Shown one piece after another: positions 42,928 to 55,140 of a DNA stretch of 64,000 nt. Under the pieces are notes generated by a model. It saw only the letters and a list, made by a program, of their open reading frames with translations, had not been told where the DNA came from and did no database searches. This stretch comes from Primula veris (lineage: Eukaryota > Streptophyta > Magnoliopsida > Ericales > Primulaceae): positions 28,652,402-28,716,401 of the forward strand of contig OY821750.1 in NCBI GenBank assembly GCA_963682055.1, in the 5' to 3' direction. Positions within the stretch are counted from its first letter, which is position 1; each line of letters opens with the position of its first letter. A program made the position numbers and the translations under genes.

Positions 42928-45900
42928 CTTCACCTCTCTGAGCAAAAGTTTCAGCTACCAGAAGCGGAAAAGCAATAGTTGCATCGCAGTGTACCTGGTA
43001 GATAACCAAAAAGACGACATTATAAAAGGCTATAATTTTTCTTACTGGTCATGGGTATTATGAAAACCCCATAAGCCAAAAATAGAAACATTTCCAAAGT
43101 TGCAACTAAAATACACATATTTTTTTATCTCTAATTATTATTTTTATATAAAACCATATCAAAAAGAAGAAATTATTAAATTTTCTACACCTATTGTACA
43201 ACTAATCTCGCTTTGATTCCCATGAGAACTCCATAAGCCAAAAATAGAAACATTTCCAAAGTTGCAACTAAAATACACATATTTTTTTCTCTCTAATTAT
43301 TATTTTTATATAAAACCATATCAAAAAGAAGAAATTATTAAATTTTCTACACCTATTGTACAACTAATCTCGCTTTGATCCTGACTTTTCAAGGGTCACT
43401 ATCAAGCCTTAGTAAGTGATAATCACAAATTTAAGGAACGTGAAATTGATTGCTACTTTTTTAAAGTTAACCAAAAAAGGATTGCTAGAAGAAGCCATTA
43501 GAAAAAAATATAATTGGCTCTTCGCAATGTGCAGGGAGTCTGTTCATATCATACAAGTATCAATGTCTTATGCGCCCCTAAAGGAAGAGAGGTCTTATGC
43601 GCCTCTAAAGGAAGAGAGATAAGAAAAACTCTTTAATTAGGCCTTTTTTTTCTTCAAGTCTGACTTAATATTACATTTCATTAATATGTAACACTCAGTC
43701 TCGCTTTGATCCTAACTTTTCGAAGTCAGCAAGTCCTTGTTGAAGTCACGCTTTTACTCGAGGTAAGAAAAAAGGATACAATAGCTACAAATGTAACCAA
43801 AAAATCGGATTGCTTACAAACCAACAAAAGAAAATGCACTAAACCCTCTTAAATAAAAAATTGCACCAAAACTTGAAAATTGTGAATCATATGCAGAAAG
43901 TTTCTGAACAGCAAAAGTTTCAACGTCATACGTGAAGACGCAAAGAGAGAGAGGGAGAAAGAGAATACCTTCACCATCTTTGCTGAACCTCGTAATTTTC
44001 CCCATGATACAGCTTCATCGGGACGGGCCCCGGAATCACTGCCATCATATTCTTGAGCCGTATTTATAAAAACCGCAAAATCAGCACCGTTACGCATCAT
44101 ATTAGCATTACATATATGGTGTTTGGGTAATCCACCTCCCAGTATTATTATCCCTGTCTTGCATGGACTTGCATGAACAGCTTCCCCATTCACAGCCCTA
44201 ATATCTGTTCAAACGTATACTAGTATTGACCATTTCATTTTGTCAAAAAAAGAAAAAATATGTAGTTTTACTTATCTTCAGAATGTTTTAGAACATAAAC
44301 TATAAAGGGTTAATCACAGTTTTGCACATTAAGGATCGTCTGATTTTGATTTTGTACACCGGCCTACAAAATTAGCAAATAGTACTTGACAATTATTTTT
44401 TCGCGGCGATCTAGTGCAGTTACTGTACCAAGTTCAAAAGACACAATAGGTTGGGGTACTAATTTGTTAAGAAAGTCAAAAAAAAGAAATACTCCTTTGT
44501 CCAGGAAAGATAGGCTTGCTCTCCTTTTCTCGTAGTCCCAAATTACAGGCCTTCGTTTATTTTCAAGCCAGTATTAACCGCTTAATTTATAAGTCCCTAT
44601 TAATAGTGCGTCGATACATTAGAATATAAGTCACCGTAATTCATATTAAGGTGTAATGGTAAAAAAAAAGGTACATTTCACATACAACTCTTCTTAATCG
44701 GTTTGAAAGTAACCATACCCTGACTCTATGGGAAGGAGAATGTATACACAGTTGAATCGTTGTATACGCTTTTGTACACTTTTTCCTGTTTGAGTACACC
44801 CGCACTCTGGCTTTTTTTTCTATCTAGTGTACAAAATGAAAAAATGCTAGGTTGGATGGAGTACTAAATGCTAACCTTTATAGGTTGATGTACAAAATCC
44901 AAGTCCTATAACACATTTGTGTTGAAAGTTGTGATTAACCTATTTTTAAACACAGTAAATCTTATATTTGGTGTAGAATTAAAAGTAAAAGCAATTGCAA
45001 AATAGTACCAAATGGGAAGTAAAATTTTGTTAAGGGGGTAAATTTTACCTTGCACTAAATCAACAACTAGTCCAGGATTACGAAAAGAATGATAGTATAA
45101 CATTTCACCCAGTTTACCATCTGTTAAGGCAGGGCAGAAGACTGGAATATTGTTCTAGATATTGAGAACAAAAAACATAAAAAGAAATGGTCAAGTAAAA
45201 ACTTTCAAAAGAGAAACTTAAACAAATTTGATTGCAACTTACTTACACACAAGAAAAGGTTAAACTTCAAAGCAAGAAAATGACTTCCGCATTAAGTGCC
45301 CAATATACTACTAAAAAAACATTGCTAATTTGCTATCATTCTTGTCCGTATGCTTATCTTTCTAAATGTTTTAAAAAAGAAATCCAGAAATGAGAAGAAT
45401 GTACTTGTTTGATAAAATCAGGATGAAAATCAAAAGCGATATAAAAAAATGTAAACAGTACGACTTTTAAATAAAAAGGAACATTCACGGCTGGTAGTGA
45501 ATACTATGTAGATTATTTTTTCTTAATGACTGCATTAACAAAATCGAGGACTTACATTGTAGATTATCGTTTTAAAGAATGAGATTATGCTTATCATATT
45601 GCTAATTATCCATCAATACATAAGACTGATCATTCTAATAGCTTCCATTTTGTACTTCTGCATGTTGTATGTTGTACAAATCAAAGTTTCAACAAAATTT
45701 AGCAACCCAGGTCTTAGTCATAGAACACTAGTTTAAGTATTTCATTTGACAAGTCATCCACTAAAAAATCTGAACTTTCAAGGACTTCCATCTTCCTTCT
45801 TTCTCCTATCTTCTTCATTGTTTTTTTAGATATAGAGGCCATTAAATAATCAAATCATAACTGTTGATTTAAATTATCAATTTCATACGCATAATTAGGT

Positions 45901-48900
45901 GCGGGTTCTTAGTTTGTAGCTTGTATCTCAACTAGCTCGAGAGATTTATAGGACTATAAAGTAATATGTCACTGCTTATAATTTTATTGTTATCATGCAC
46001 AATGAGAAAAAGTAATTTCATGTTCGGAATGTGAATATTGCAACCTTGTATGCCCAGTACAGGTAAGAATTCTCGTCATTTATTTCTTTTCCCAAACGAG
46101 CAACCAATCTAGATGGAGTCCACAACATATTCTGTTAAACAAAACAAACAATTTATCAGGAAAATGAAGGCCAGGATAGAGCACATTACAGAAGTAAATA
46201 ATAGAAACATGACGGAAGAAAACCAAGTTGTAATGGAGACAGAAAATGACAAGTACAGTAATATTATACGCAGGGTCTCATCCAGAAAGCTTCTGATGTT
46301 AGAGATAGGAGCAATACTATATCTAAAACTTTCAAAAACTCCTACGCCAGCTCTGATATTCTGTTAATTGTTGTCTCTAGCATAGCTTGAGATGCTAAGG
46401 AGGCGTGAAATCATGTATGCTTTTAAAAAATATCTACGCCCAGAAAACGGGAAAAATAACATATTTTTTCATTGCAATCCGGAAATATATATATATACAT
46501 ATATATATATGTAATATTTGTTATATATATATATATATGTGTGTGTGTGTAATATTTTTATATATATGTAGGGAGCTAGATATATGCCTTGTCTCGAGAA
46601 ACATAATATAATACTGCATGTTATCCTGATTTCTCAACATAAGATACCCATGATTAGCTTAATCATTCGAACCGACCACATAATGTCATGTATTTATCAT
46701 AGATAAACAATGATTATAAGCAAGCATTAAAAAGTATAATAGATGAAGTATATAAATGTAGCATACGTCATGACACAAATCGACAACAATAGCGCAAGGT
46801 TTAAACTGATGAAGATTGTGACACTAAAAAATAGAGACATATTACATAAAGAATGAAACATGGTAAACCACTACATTCAAAAACTTGAAAAATGAATAAA
46901 ACTACCTTAGTTTCCTGCTCTTCCAACATGTTGTCAAATATTGGCATGATCCAATCGTTAAACTTGCTGTGATTTATATTAGGAACCAACAAATTACCAA
47001 TGCGGTTTAATCCTTTAGATCGTAAACTTGCACCAGAGAAGGAAAACTCTCCTCTATATGTTGGAGCAAGGCATTTTATAAGATCTTCTTCAACACCACC
47101 AGCTGTTGTAACAACTACATGAACCTGCCAAAATACAAGAATAACAGAGTTCAAATCTATAGTCCTAGGTTTGAACTTTGAAAGTATTTATAAATAATGA
47201 CATTGTAAAGGAATTATCGGGTCCCTTTTTTCCAAATGTGAACTTTCAGGTCCCTCAGAAGGGATGCTTCCCTAAATGCTTTTCTGGCTACTTAGTCTTG
47301 CGAACCCCACTTACATCACAGAGTAATACAATGTATATCATGAAAGTTCACAAATGAACATTGATTCCATTAAATGTATAACACCATTGTCGTTTTAACT
47401 ATACATGTCTGCTAGGTTGTAACTTGTAAGCAAAAAATTAGGGTTATTACAGTTGTGTACACGTGCACCAGAATTCATTTTTGTACAGCCGAGAAACACT
47501 ACAAATTAGTATGCATACCCTATATGTTCAGAACAATTGGTGTGCCAAAGGAAAAGTATCATAGGTTGGGTAATTAATAATTACGAAAACAAATTTCTGA
47601 AACACTATTCTATCTTTTATTTACATATAGGTAGTTTATATCGGTTTGGCTAATGAGTGCCCCCGGGGCATCGTTTAAGTGATTAATATCATTCCATAAT
47701 TAAGTTACATTAAATACAAACACAAGTTGCATTTATAATCACACACCATTAAATCATATCAAATCATTATGTTAATTCCAAAATGAAATTCCATAAATAC
47801 AATTTATGGAAACAATATTAATAATTTACCATATTTAACATTTGAAAACAAAATCTAAACATTCTTAACCAATGCCTAGGGGGCATTGGTTAGCTTTTCC
47901 CATTTTATATATGTATATTTTATGCATTTTTCAATCAATTTTTCACATTTTCTTATTCTATAGCTCATTAAATGGTTATTTCCAGTTTTAGTCCCCGGTC
48001 TAGGACTGTTTTCCTATGTCATGTGCTATTAATTATAATTCTGGAGAATGCAACGTCATGCTAGGGTGTAAAACTCTAAATTCCCACAGGTTACATATCT
48101 TGTATAAGGTACCTGCAAATCCTTAAAATAAACTCTCATACATTACTATATTAAATTTGAAGCAACCTAGGTTTATATCATTAACTCACCATATGATGCT
48201 GAACAAGATACCGAATAATTTCACGTAGACCGGACGATATAAGATTTGATGTAAAACCGAGAAAAATCTTGCACTTCACTTTTTCTCTAAAAGCCATATC
48301 TCTCTCCTCTTCATTACAGTCCTCCGCTACAGGGTCATCAGAAAGCCTCCAATCTAGCTTCAAAAACAAAAATTAAATGTTAGTAACATTTAGAACATAG
48401 GTTTCTGGAGTGAGGATTTTGTAAACAAAATACAAAACTAAATCTGACACGACGTATAATTGAAAAAAAATTATTTCATTTGTGTGATTGTGTTAGATCA
48501 TTAGTGGATGCTTCTCCTGCCTTTACAGCAGACTCTACTTTTTCGAAAGTAAAACATATACATGCCTTATTTAATTGCAGCTTTCAAATCCAACTATAAT
48601 TCTTGAAAGCTAGACTATATTTGGCTGACCAGCTTAATTCTGAGTTTTCTTTGTTTTTCAGCCTGAAAAGACTGGAAGATTTAAGTTGGTTGAACTTAGT
48701 TTTTCCCAAGACTAAGCTTACCATTTTCACTGAATACTGTAAAACAAATACCACTGTATCTCGCATTCGTCCTAACATAAAGGAATACTGCCTCAGAGAA
48801 TTAGTTAGAAACCAACACGCTCAGGAGAGAGTAAGATTGTAAAGGAGTTGAAAGATAACACTGATAAACTGGTTAAGTCGTCCACAGATGCATAGATAAC

Positions 48901-49194
48901 TATTTATTTCCCTATGTCTATCATAGTTTGGCAATGTGTAAAAATACAAACACAAAAAGGTTTCAAAGCTTAATAAGCAGAACCCACCATTTGATTAACC
49001 ACTTGAATGGCATCGCCAAGGTTAGAGGCCTGAAAACCAGTAAATGCCATGGATTTAAGAAGCTCCGAGTAATGAACGCCCTTATTAAAATCATAGCCCA
49101 CGATCTTCGTACATGAACCTTCTAAATTCTCTGATTCTTTAAAAACAACTGATCTAACACTCTCCAGAACATGTCCGTCCATGACTTCCCCCAT
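42917..49194 (-). CDS. DHS: Deoxyhypusine synthase copy B (upstream tandem copy)
   Basis: Same reaction as copy A. Exons from the right: 48988-49194, 48190-48357, 46906-47124, 46045-46131, 45049-45154, 43969-44204 and 42917-42994. Together they give 366 residues, the family's normal length, with ATG at 49194 ([18 protein letters not shown]). Motifs: [51 protein letters not shown], and catalytic lysine about residue 332 in [10 protein letters not shown]. Exon lengths 2-7 are identical to those of copy A. The Ile-x-x-x-Asn motif (about 293-297) is that of DHS; homospermidine synthase has Val-x-x-x-Asp there. The stop TAG at 42917 is preceded by a strong splice donor that could splice it out. 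Confidence 0.9.
43062..43379. repeat. Direct repeat in intron 6 of DHS copy B
   Basis: About 150 bases beginning CCATAAGCCAAAAATAGAAA and ending CAACTAATCTCGCTTTGAT occur twice, with nearly no differences, about 15-20 bases apart. A recent local duplication. Confidence 0.85.
44307..44937. mobile_element. GGGTTAATCACA terminal-repeat element in intron 5 of DHS copy B
   Basis: Left end GGGTTAATCACAGTTTTGCACA; right end on the minus strand GGTTAATCACAACTTTCAACACA. No coding capacity. Related ends occur in HAT1 intron 7 (60623-60936). Confidence 0.65.
46486..46570. repeat. TA/TG microsatellite in intron 3 of DHS copy B
   Basis: Runs of (TA)n and (GT)n, for example TATATATATATGTGTGTGTG. Confidence 0.9.
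47645..47905. mobile_element. MITE in intron 2 of DHS copy B
   Basis: Left end GGCTAATGAGTGCCCCCGGG; right end on the minus strand GCTAACCAATGCCCCCTAGG. The AT-rich interior has no coding potential. Not seen in the matching intron of copy A, so it inserted after the duplication or was lost. Confidence 0.6.
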
Positions 49195-49202
49195 TACGCC
49201 CT

Positions 49203-49879
49203 ATTAAAAGTTGACCCTTATCATCAAAACTCAAGGACGGGATAATAGTCAACGTAAAAAAATATTTAATACACGCAGAAAAGAAATATATCCATTTAAC
49301 TCTGAGAAATAATTTATAAGTAACAGAGTTCCAAATTATGGAAGATAGATGTCAAATAAGTTTCCAAACACAACACAATTTTCATCATCAATCAATTATC
49401 GAGCGAAACATTTTTTTACTCTCGGTACTTAGGAGTTTTTGTTTAAATGGTACAGTCGTAATTTCCTCACATGAAAGAAAAAGAGTTGAAACTTTTGCTC
49501 TAGAAAAACTAAACTTGGTGTACTAATCGGAATACAAAATATTAAACTCTGAAAGATGAGTGTATCCAACACTAAGATTACCAATATCTCAAAAGGCTAA
49601 GACTAAATAGTAAGTTAAAAATAGCACTTGAGCATGACAGTCTAGAGAATTGTTTTGAAAAGTAAAAACACGTTTCAGAGTTCCTTAATGCATGATTTTT
49701 GTTTAGCTATAGAAAATTCTGTTCTTCTTATGCAAAAAAGTTTAAGACATAATAAAGACGTAACTAAAGCGTAAATAGTGTACTAAAAACGTAATAAAAA
49801 AATAAAAAATATGCTTATGATTCGTTTTCTTTCTAATTTCAACTCACATTTCAGAATACTTGGATGATTGCTTCAAGTT
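49203..49879. other. 3' part of the DHS B 5'UTR intron
   Basis: No gene or clear repeat. Ends at the acceptor TTTTTAATAG before the start exon. Confidence 0.45.
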
Positions 49880-50341
49880 CAGGGGCAGGCCCAGGGGGTA
49901 GCTAGGGGTGGCCGTGGCCACCCCGGCGCCGATTTTCAATTTCTTTATTATTATTTTTATGTGTAATTTAAATTTTTCTAAGATATATTTTATATGTGTA
50001 ATTTAAACAAAAGAGCTGTTGATGTAGTGGTAAAATTGGCTTTAAGGTAGTAGAAGGTTAGGAGTTCAAATCATGTTAGCTGTTTTTTTCTAAAATTTTC
50101 TGTTTTTTACCTTGAAATTACCAAATTTCGTAAATGACCATTGTATTTTCCCAAACAAGATTACTAAAAAAATTATTTTATTGCCCAATACCCTTTGCCT
50201 TAATTTCATATTTATTTTATGCTATGTTAAACATAGAAAAAATTCTTTATTTTTGTATTAGACCCTATTTATTTTATCTTCTATTCGACATATTTTTTAC
50301 ACAACGGCCTCCCCAAACTAATCATCCTGGTTCCGCCCCTG
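49880..50341. mobile_element. hAT-type non-autonomous element with a tRNA-like core
   Basis: Ends CAGGGGCAGG and CCGCCCCTG (reverse complement CAGGGGCGG), flanked by perfect 8-base duplications TTCAAGTT at 49872-49879 and 50342-50349. Inside, GATGTAGTGGTAAAATTGG followed by GGAGTTCAAATCA resembles the A and B boxes of a tRNA-derived polymerase III promoter. Confidence 0.85.
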
Positions 50342-50349
50342 TTCAAGTT

Positions 50350-51410
50350 TATGACTTGTTATATAATACAATAATATTATGAATCACAGGAATACATATT
50401 TTCAGCTATATATAGCACTTCACATTTTAAACTCTTATTTAGACTATAAAAGTACTGAAAGAAACAAAAAGAGTCCTAAAGGAAAAAATACAATCTTGGT
50501 CAACAAATGTTCTTTTTTGCTAACCTCAATAGCCCACCCTACAACTCAACAGAGCAGCTCATCATACAAAAAAAGCAAATATTATTTAGTAATTGGGTTA
50601 CTCAGGCTTAGTTTGGTTCTATTTTAGTTACTCAGGCTTAGTTTGGTTCTATCTTTAAATGCTAAAAAAGCTGGCATTTTTTAACATGGTAGAAACGCTA
50701 GTAGTTATGAATTCTTCAAACCTGTATAAATCACAGTAGTTAACCAATAAAATAAGCTGGCTGCTGGCTTATTGCATAATACGAAGAAAGAAAATTAAAG
50801 ATGAGAATAATCCAGAACCAATTGAAAGCTATATCAGATTTGGTTTATAACCCAGCTTGAACATTCAGTATCAATGCAATTACCTCTTTTTCTAAGCACC
50901 GATAAATTACTACAAAACTATGTGACTGCTTTAAGTTAAATGATTATCATGAATTATTACTATATATATTTTTAGCTTTAAATCTAAATAGAAGCTTTAC
51001 GTTTTGAACTCTTCTATAGAACAAAAAATCACTGAAAGAAACAAAAATAGCTAAAAAATGCAGCATTGGCTCAAAAAATAAGAAAATTACTTTCCTAGTA
51101 ATTGAGTTACTCTGTTTGTTTGGTGTAGCTTATAAGCTAAAAAACTAAGATTTTTTGTTTTAACATGGTGGAAAAGCTAACAATTTTTAATGCTTTTGAG
51201 TTGTATATTACCGAACCGATATCAAACAAAATAAACTGGATTACTAGATCACCTAAGTTCTTACAAGAATTAAAATACTCCAAATAAATAGAAACCGATC
51301 GAAAATTAACCTAACAGTAGCAGGCTAACAGCCCACTCAAGGTCTCAAAGGTTGTAGCTTTTAAGCAAACAAGCTGATTTTTTTACTATTACACAACAAA
51401 ATAGAAAGAA
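50350..51410. other. Middle of the DHS B 5'UTR intron
   Basis: AT-rich and without genes. A 31-base unit (TTACTCAGGCTTAGTTTGGT and following) is doubled at about 50597-50653. Confidence 0.5.
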
Positions 51411-52062
51411 TAAGCTGCTTTAAATGCTTATAAGCTATATAATAAACAATGGGTAGCTAACAAAATAAGCTAGTTTCGCCAAAAACCAATAATTTGATTA
51501 TTACACAACAAAGTGAAAAGAACAAAATGATTTTAATGTTTCTGAGTTGTATGGTACCTATATAAAAAATACAGAAAAAAAAAACTGAATTATTAACGGC
51601 TTACTCCAAGCTTCAAAGGTTGTAGCTTTTAAGCCAAAATCTGATTAGTTGATTATTAAGACAACAAAATTAAAAGAATAAGTTGTATAATAGACAATGG
51701 GGTAGCTAACAAAATAAGCTGACTTAGCCAAAAACTGATACTTCGATTATTTGACAAATAAAAAAAACTGCTTAAAATACTTATAAGCTGTATAATAGAC
51801 AATGGGTAGCTAGCAAAATAAGCTGGCTTAGCCAAAAACTGTTTTTTGATTATCAGACAACAAAATTAAAAGAATAATCTGCTTTTAAATGCTTATAAGC
51901 TGTTTAATAAACAATGGGTTGGCAAAAAAAAACTACCTTGGCCAAAAAATGATTGTTTGATTATTATACAACAAAATAAAAAAAAGAATAAGCTGCTTTA
52001 AATGCTTATAAGCTGTATAATAGACAATGGGTAGCCAAAAATAAAAGTTGGCTTACTGCTTA
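51411..52062. repeat. Degenerate minisatellite, unit about 112 bp
   Basis: Five or so diverged copies of a unit with GCTTATAAGCTGTATAATAG, ACAATGGGTAGCTA, AAATAAGCTGGCTTAGCC and AAAAACTGATTGTTTGATTA, starting near 51412, 51683, 51769, 51881 and 51994. It lies in the inferred 5'UTR intron of DHS. Confidence 0.75.
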
Positions 52063-52236
52063 ATATAAAAAGAAAACAAACTTTAGCCTAGCTTGAATTA
52101 AAAGCTAACTAAGACTTGCTTATAATAACCTGCACAAAAACCCAAAAAAAAAAACAAATATGAAAAAAAAAGTGCAAAACCTCTCAATTTTTAATACCCA
52201 GATAGAGAAAAGTGAGAAATAGAGTAAATCACTTAC

Positions 52237-52290
52237 CTAAGCAGTATACTAGAGAGAGAAACTGAGGAGACGACAAAGTAGTATTTAGAA
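52237..52290 (-). promoter_or_regulatory. Candidate 5'UTR exon of the DHS transcript
   Basis: The minus strand reads a CT-rich leader (GTCTCCTCAGTTTCTCTCTC) ending in CTTAG/GTAAGT, a consensus donor at 52236. The acceptor would be at 49201. No clear TATA box was found upstream. Only this leader is seen; copy A has no equivalent. Confidence 0.4.
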
Positions 52291-53239
52291 TTTGATTATT
52301 TTAAGAAAATAAAGGAAATGAAAATATTTTTGGTTTATGGTTGTTTTTCAAGTGTCTTCATGAACTTCGAATTTTATCAAATAAATCCATAGAATATATA
52401 AATTTTGCAATCAAATCTATCTCTAATTTTAAAATGCCAAGAATTTGTGTTCAATAAATTTTTTAATAGACTTTACGCTATTATTGGGAAATAATTTAGT
52501 AGAAACAAATGGAATAGAAAGAGTGTAAAATAATTTTGTATTCCAAAATATGGAATAAAATAAATAGTTTAAATTAAACACTTAACTGAAAACATAGTAA
52601 ACATTTATAATTCATTCATTCAAATGAAATTTCATTTGACAACAAAAATTATATCAATTGAAAACAATATATGTATTAAATATAACATCGGTTTTGAAAG
52701 TTGTAGAGACCAAAATAGAATGAAAAAATGGTTATTATTCCATATTATAGATGAAAAAGAAAAACACACGACCAGTTTGCCATTGAAATAGTCTGATTTT
52801 GAAATTACAAGGACCATTTTCAAAACAAAGAAAGAGGCGCAACCGTTCCGGTAACCTCTTTCGTCGCGTTTCTCTATCTTTTGCTTGTTACTCGAACCAA
52901 AGCCCCTTCCCTCTTCCTTGTCAGTTGAGGATTCTTGTCGGTTGAGAAGGCTATATATTAAGCATGTTATAAGGAATGATTATTTTTAGCACCATAAATT
53001 AATACGGGTTTGCACTAATGGATGCTCGCAAAGAGAAATAAAAGCACTTAGAACGTTTTATCCTTGTAGTGTTTGATCGAATCCAAATTAATTATCCATT
53101 AACCTGGTATAATTATGGTTAACATGACAAATCCGATTCGTCTGAATTAATGGCTCAGCCACTTAAGTTAAATGTATTACTTTGCCTTGGCTTAGACCAA
53201 GTCAGACGATATACTAGGGGTTAAACTTCGCATTTTTAA
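52291..53239. other. Intergenic DNA
   Basis: Includes the upstream region of DHS. No gene recognised. Confidence 0.4.
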
Positions 53240-53490
53240 AATCACTTAAAACGACTCATACTGCTTTTAAAATGACTTAAAACTACCCAGACTATTTTTA
53301 AAATAACTTAAAACGACCCAGACTATTTTTAAAATGACTTAAAACGACTCAGATTGTTTTTTAAATGACTTAAAATGACTTAAACTGTTTTTAAAATGAC
53401 TTAAAACGACTAAAACTGTTTTTAAAATAACTCAGACTGTTTTTAAAATGACTCATACTGTTTTTAAAATGAATTAAGATGACTCGGATT
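53240..53490. repeat. Minisatellite, unit about 30 bp
   Basis: Around eight degenerate copies of a unit TTTTAAAATGACTTAAAACG + ACTCAGACTG. Confidence 0.88.
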
Positions 53491-54900
53491 GTTTTTTTTT
53501 TTTTTTGCTTTTTTTTGTTGATTTTATTCATGTTTTTCGGGGTTTTGTCTCATTAAAGTGTTTTTTTTTCATTTTTCCATTTTTTTTCTGGATTTTTTCA
53601 ATTTTTTTCATTTTTCTTGGTTAGTTAGGAGAAATGAACAATCATTAATTAGTTTCAGTTTCATGAACTAATTCTTAATTAAATTGTAAATAACTTACCA
53701 ATTCAAAATTTATCCTACTTAATCGCAAACAGTACAATTCCCATCACAACTTTGATAGCTACTGTCATTTTTTAATGTAAATCACTGACTTTTTATTAAC
53801 ATAGTGAAAATGAAAAGATTATACATACAATAGAATTAGCAGTAAAATCATATAACAAACTGCTCCCCTAACACCGGATGATTGATTTGAAATTCCTTAT
53901 AAACCTATCACATTTGTGGTCAACGAGACAAAAACGGTTTATTTCATTTTCGTTTCGTTTGTTTTTAAGATTTTTCGCTACCATTTTGTTTTCCAAGGAC
54001 GAAACTATAAGTCAATCATTGGGGGTCGTAAGAAAAAAAAATGTTATTAGAATTTTAAGAAACACTTAAAGTATTCGAAAATCGAGTTTAAACGATCAAT
54101 GCTATTAGTTAAAAAAAGATGAAATGTTTATTGTGAAAAACACGGTAAATTTGACATATAAAATGATTTTTTTGTTTTGCTACATCAAAACAAAAGACTT
54201 AAATAACATTACTTATGTCTTTCCCTGCCATAAATTATAAAACCATAGTATATTATTGAATAATATAGGAAATAAAATGAATGGTCAATCATGTAATTAG
54301 TTGGATACAAAAGAGAGACAAATATGGTCAATCATGTAATTAGTTTGATACAAAAGAGAGAAAAATAATAGAATACTAGAGGCAAGAGTTGAACTAATGA
54401 TATCTTAATAAATACCGGGAACTATTAAATATGTATAACATAATATTTTCTGAAATTTCTCATATAAAGAAATATTTTTAAAAGTTCTGCACAGACCCAT
54501 TTGATTGGAACAAAGACACATTTTGTTGTTAATCACAATGTGGCAGATAAAAGTATTTATGCATAGACCAATCAATAGTTCAAGTCACACCCGGTGCGCG
54601 CCCCCTCTCCCAAAATCCGCCCTTGTTGTTTTCGTGACGAAACAGAAAATTCGTTTCGTTTTTGTTTCGTTAATGTATGAAATTTTCATTTCGTTTTGTC
54701 TCATAAACCATTTTTTATACTATATATGTTTTATTAATTCATATATGTAATATAATATTCTATAGGTGTAAGACTAATTGTGTTTCTGCCCTTTCAACAA
54801 CAGACTCTAAAATCATACTATTGGAAATCTAAACCAGTTACACAAGAGCGGATTTCTAAGTGACCAGGTCTGATGATATTCAACCTTCGATTTGATTCAT
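53491..54900. other. Intergenic DNA
   Basis: No gene. A 44-base unit (TGGTCAATCATGTAATTAGT and following) is doubled at 54280-54362. Confidence 0.45.
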
Positions 54901-55112
54901 TTCGATGTTAGTAGCTACAGTAAGAAACAAACTATGCCCATTTTCAAACTCTTCAATAAGGTGTAGATTTTGAATTTCTTCTTGCTGTTTTTCTTTTGGG
55001 GTAGGTTTCGATGTTAGTAGCTACATTAAGAAACAAACTATGCCCATTTTCAAACTCTTCAATAAGGTGTAGATTTTGAATTTCTTCTTGCTGTTTTTCT
55101 TTTGGGGTAGGC
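54901..55112. repeat. Tandem duplication, unit about 106 bp
   Basis: TCGATGTTAGTAGCTACA to TCTTTTGGGGTAGG occurs twice in a row with one or two differences. Confidence 0.9.
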
Positions 55113-55140
55113 CGTAAGAACAAACTAAACACATTTAATT

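Noticed and set aside
36767..49194. Homospermidine synthase and a pyrrolizidine alkaloid gene cluster
   Set aside because: Both copies have the Ile-x-x-x-Asn motif of DHS; nothing else in the window belongs to that pathway.
50010..50080. A tRNA gene
   Set aside because: Only A- and B-box-like words; no cloverleaf with acceptor stem could be drawn, and it lies inside an hAT element.
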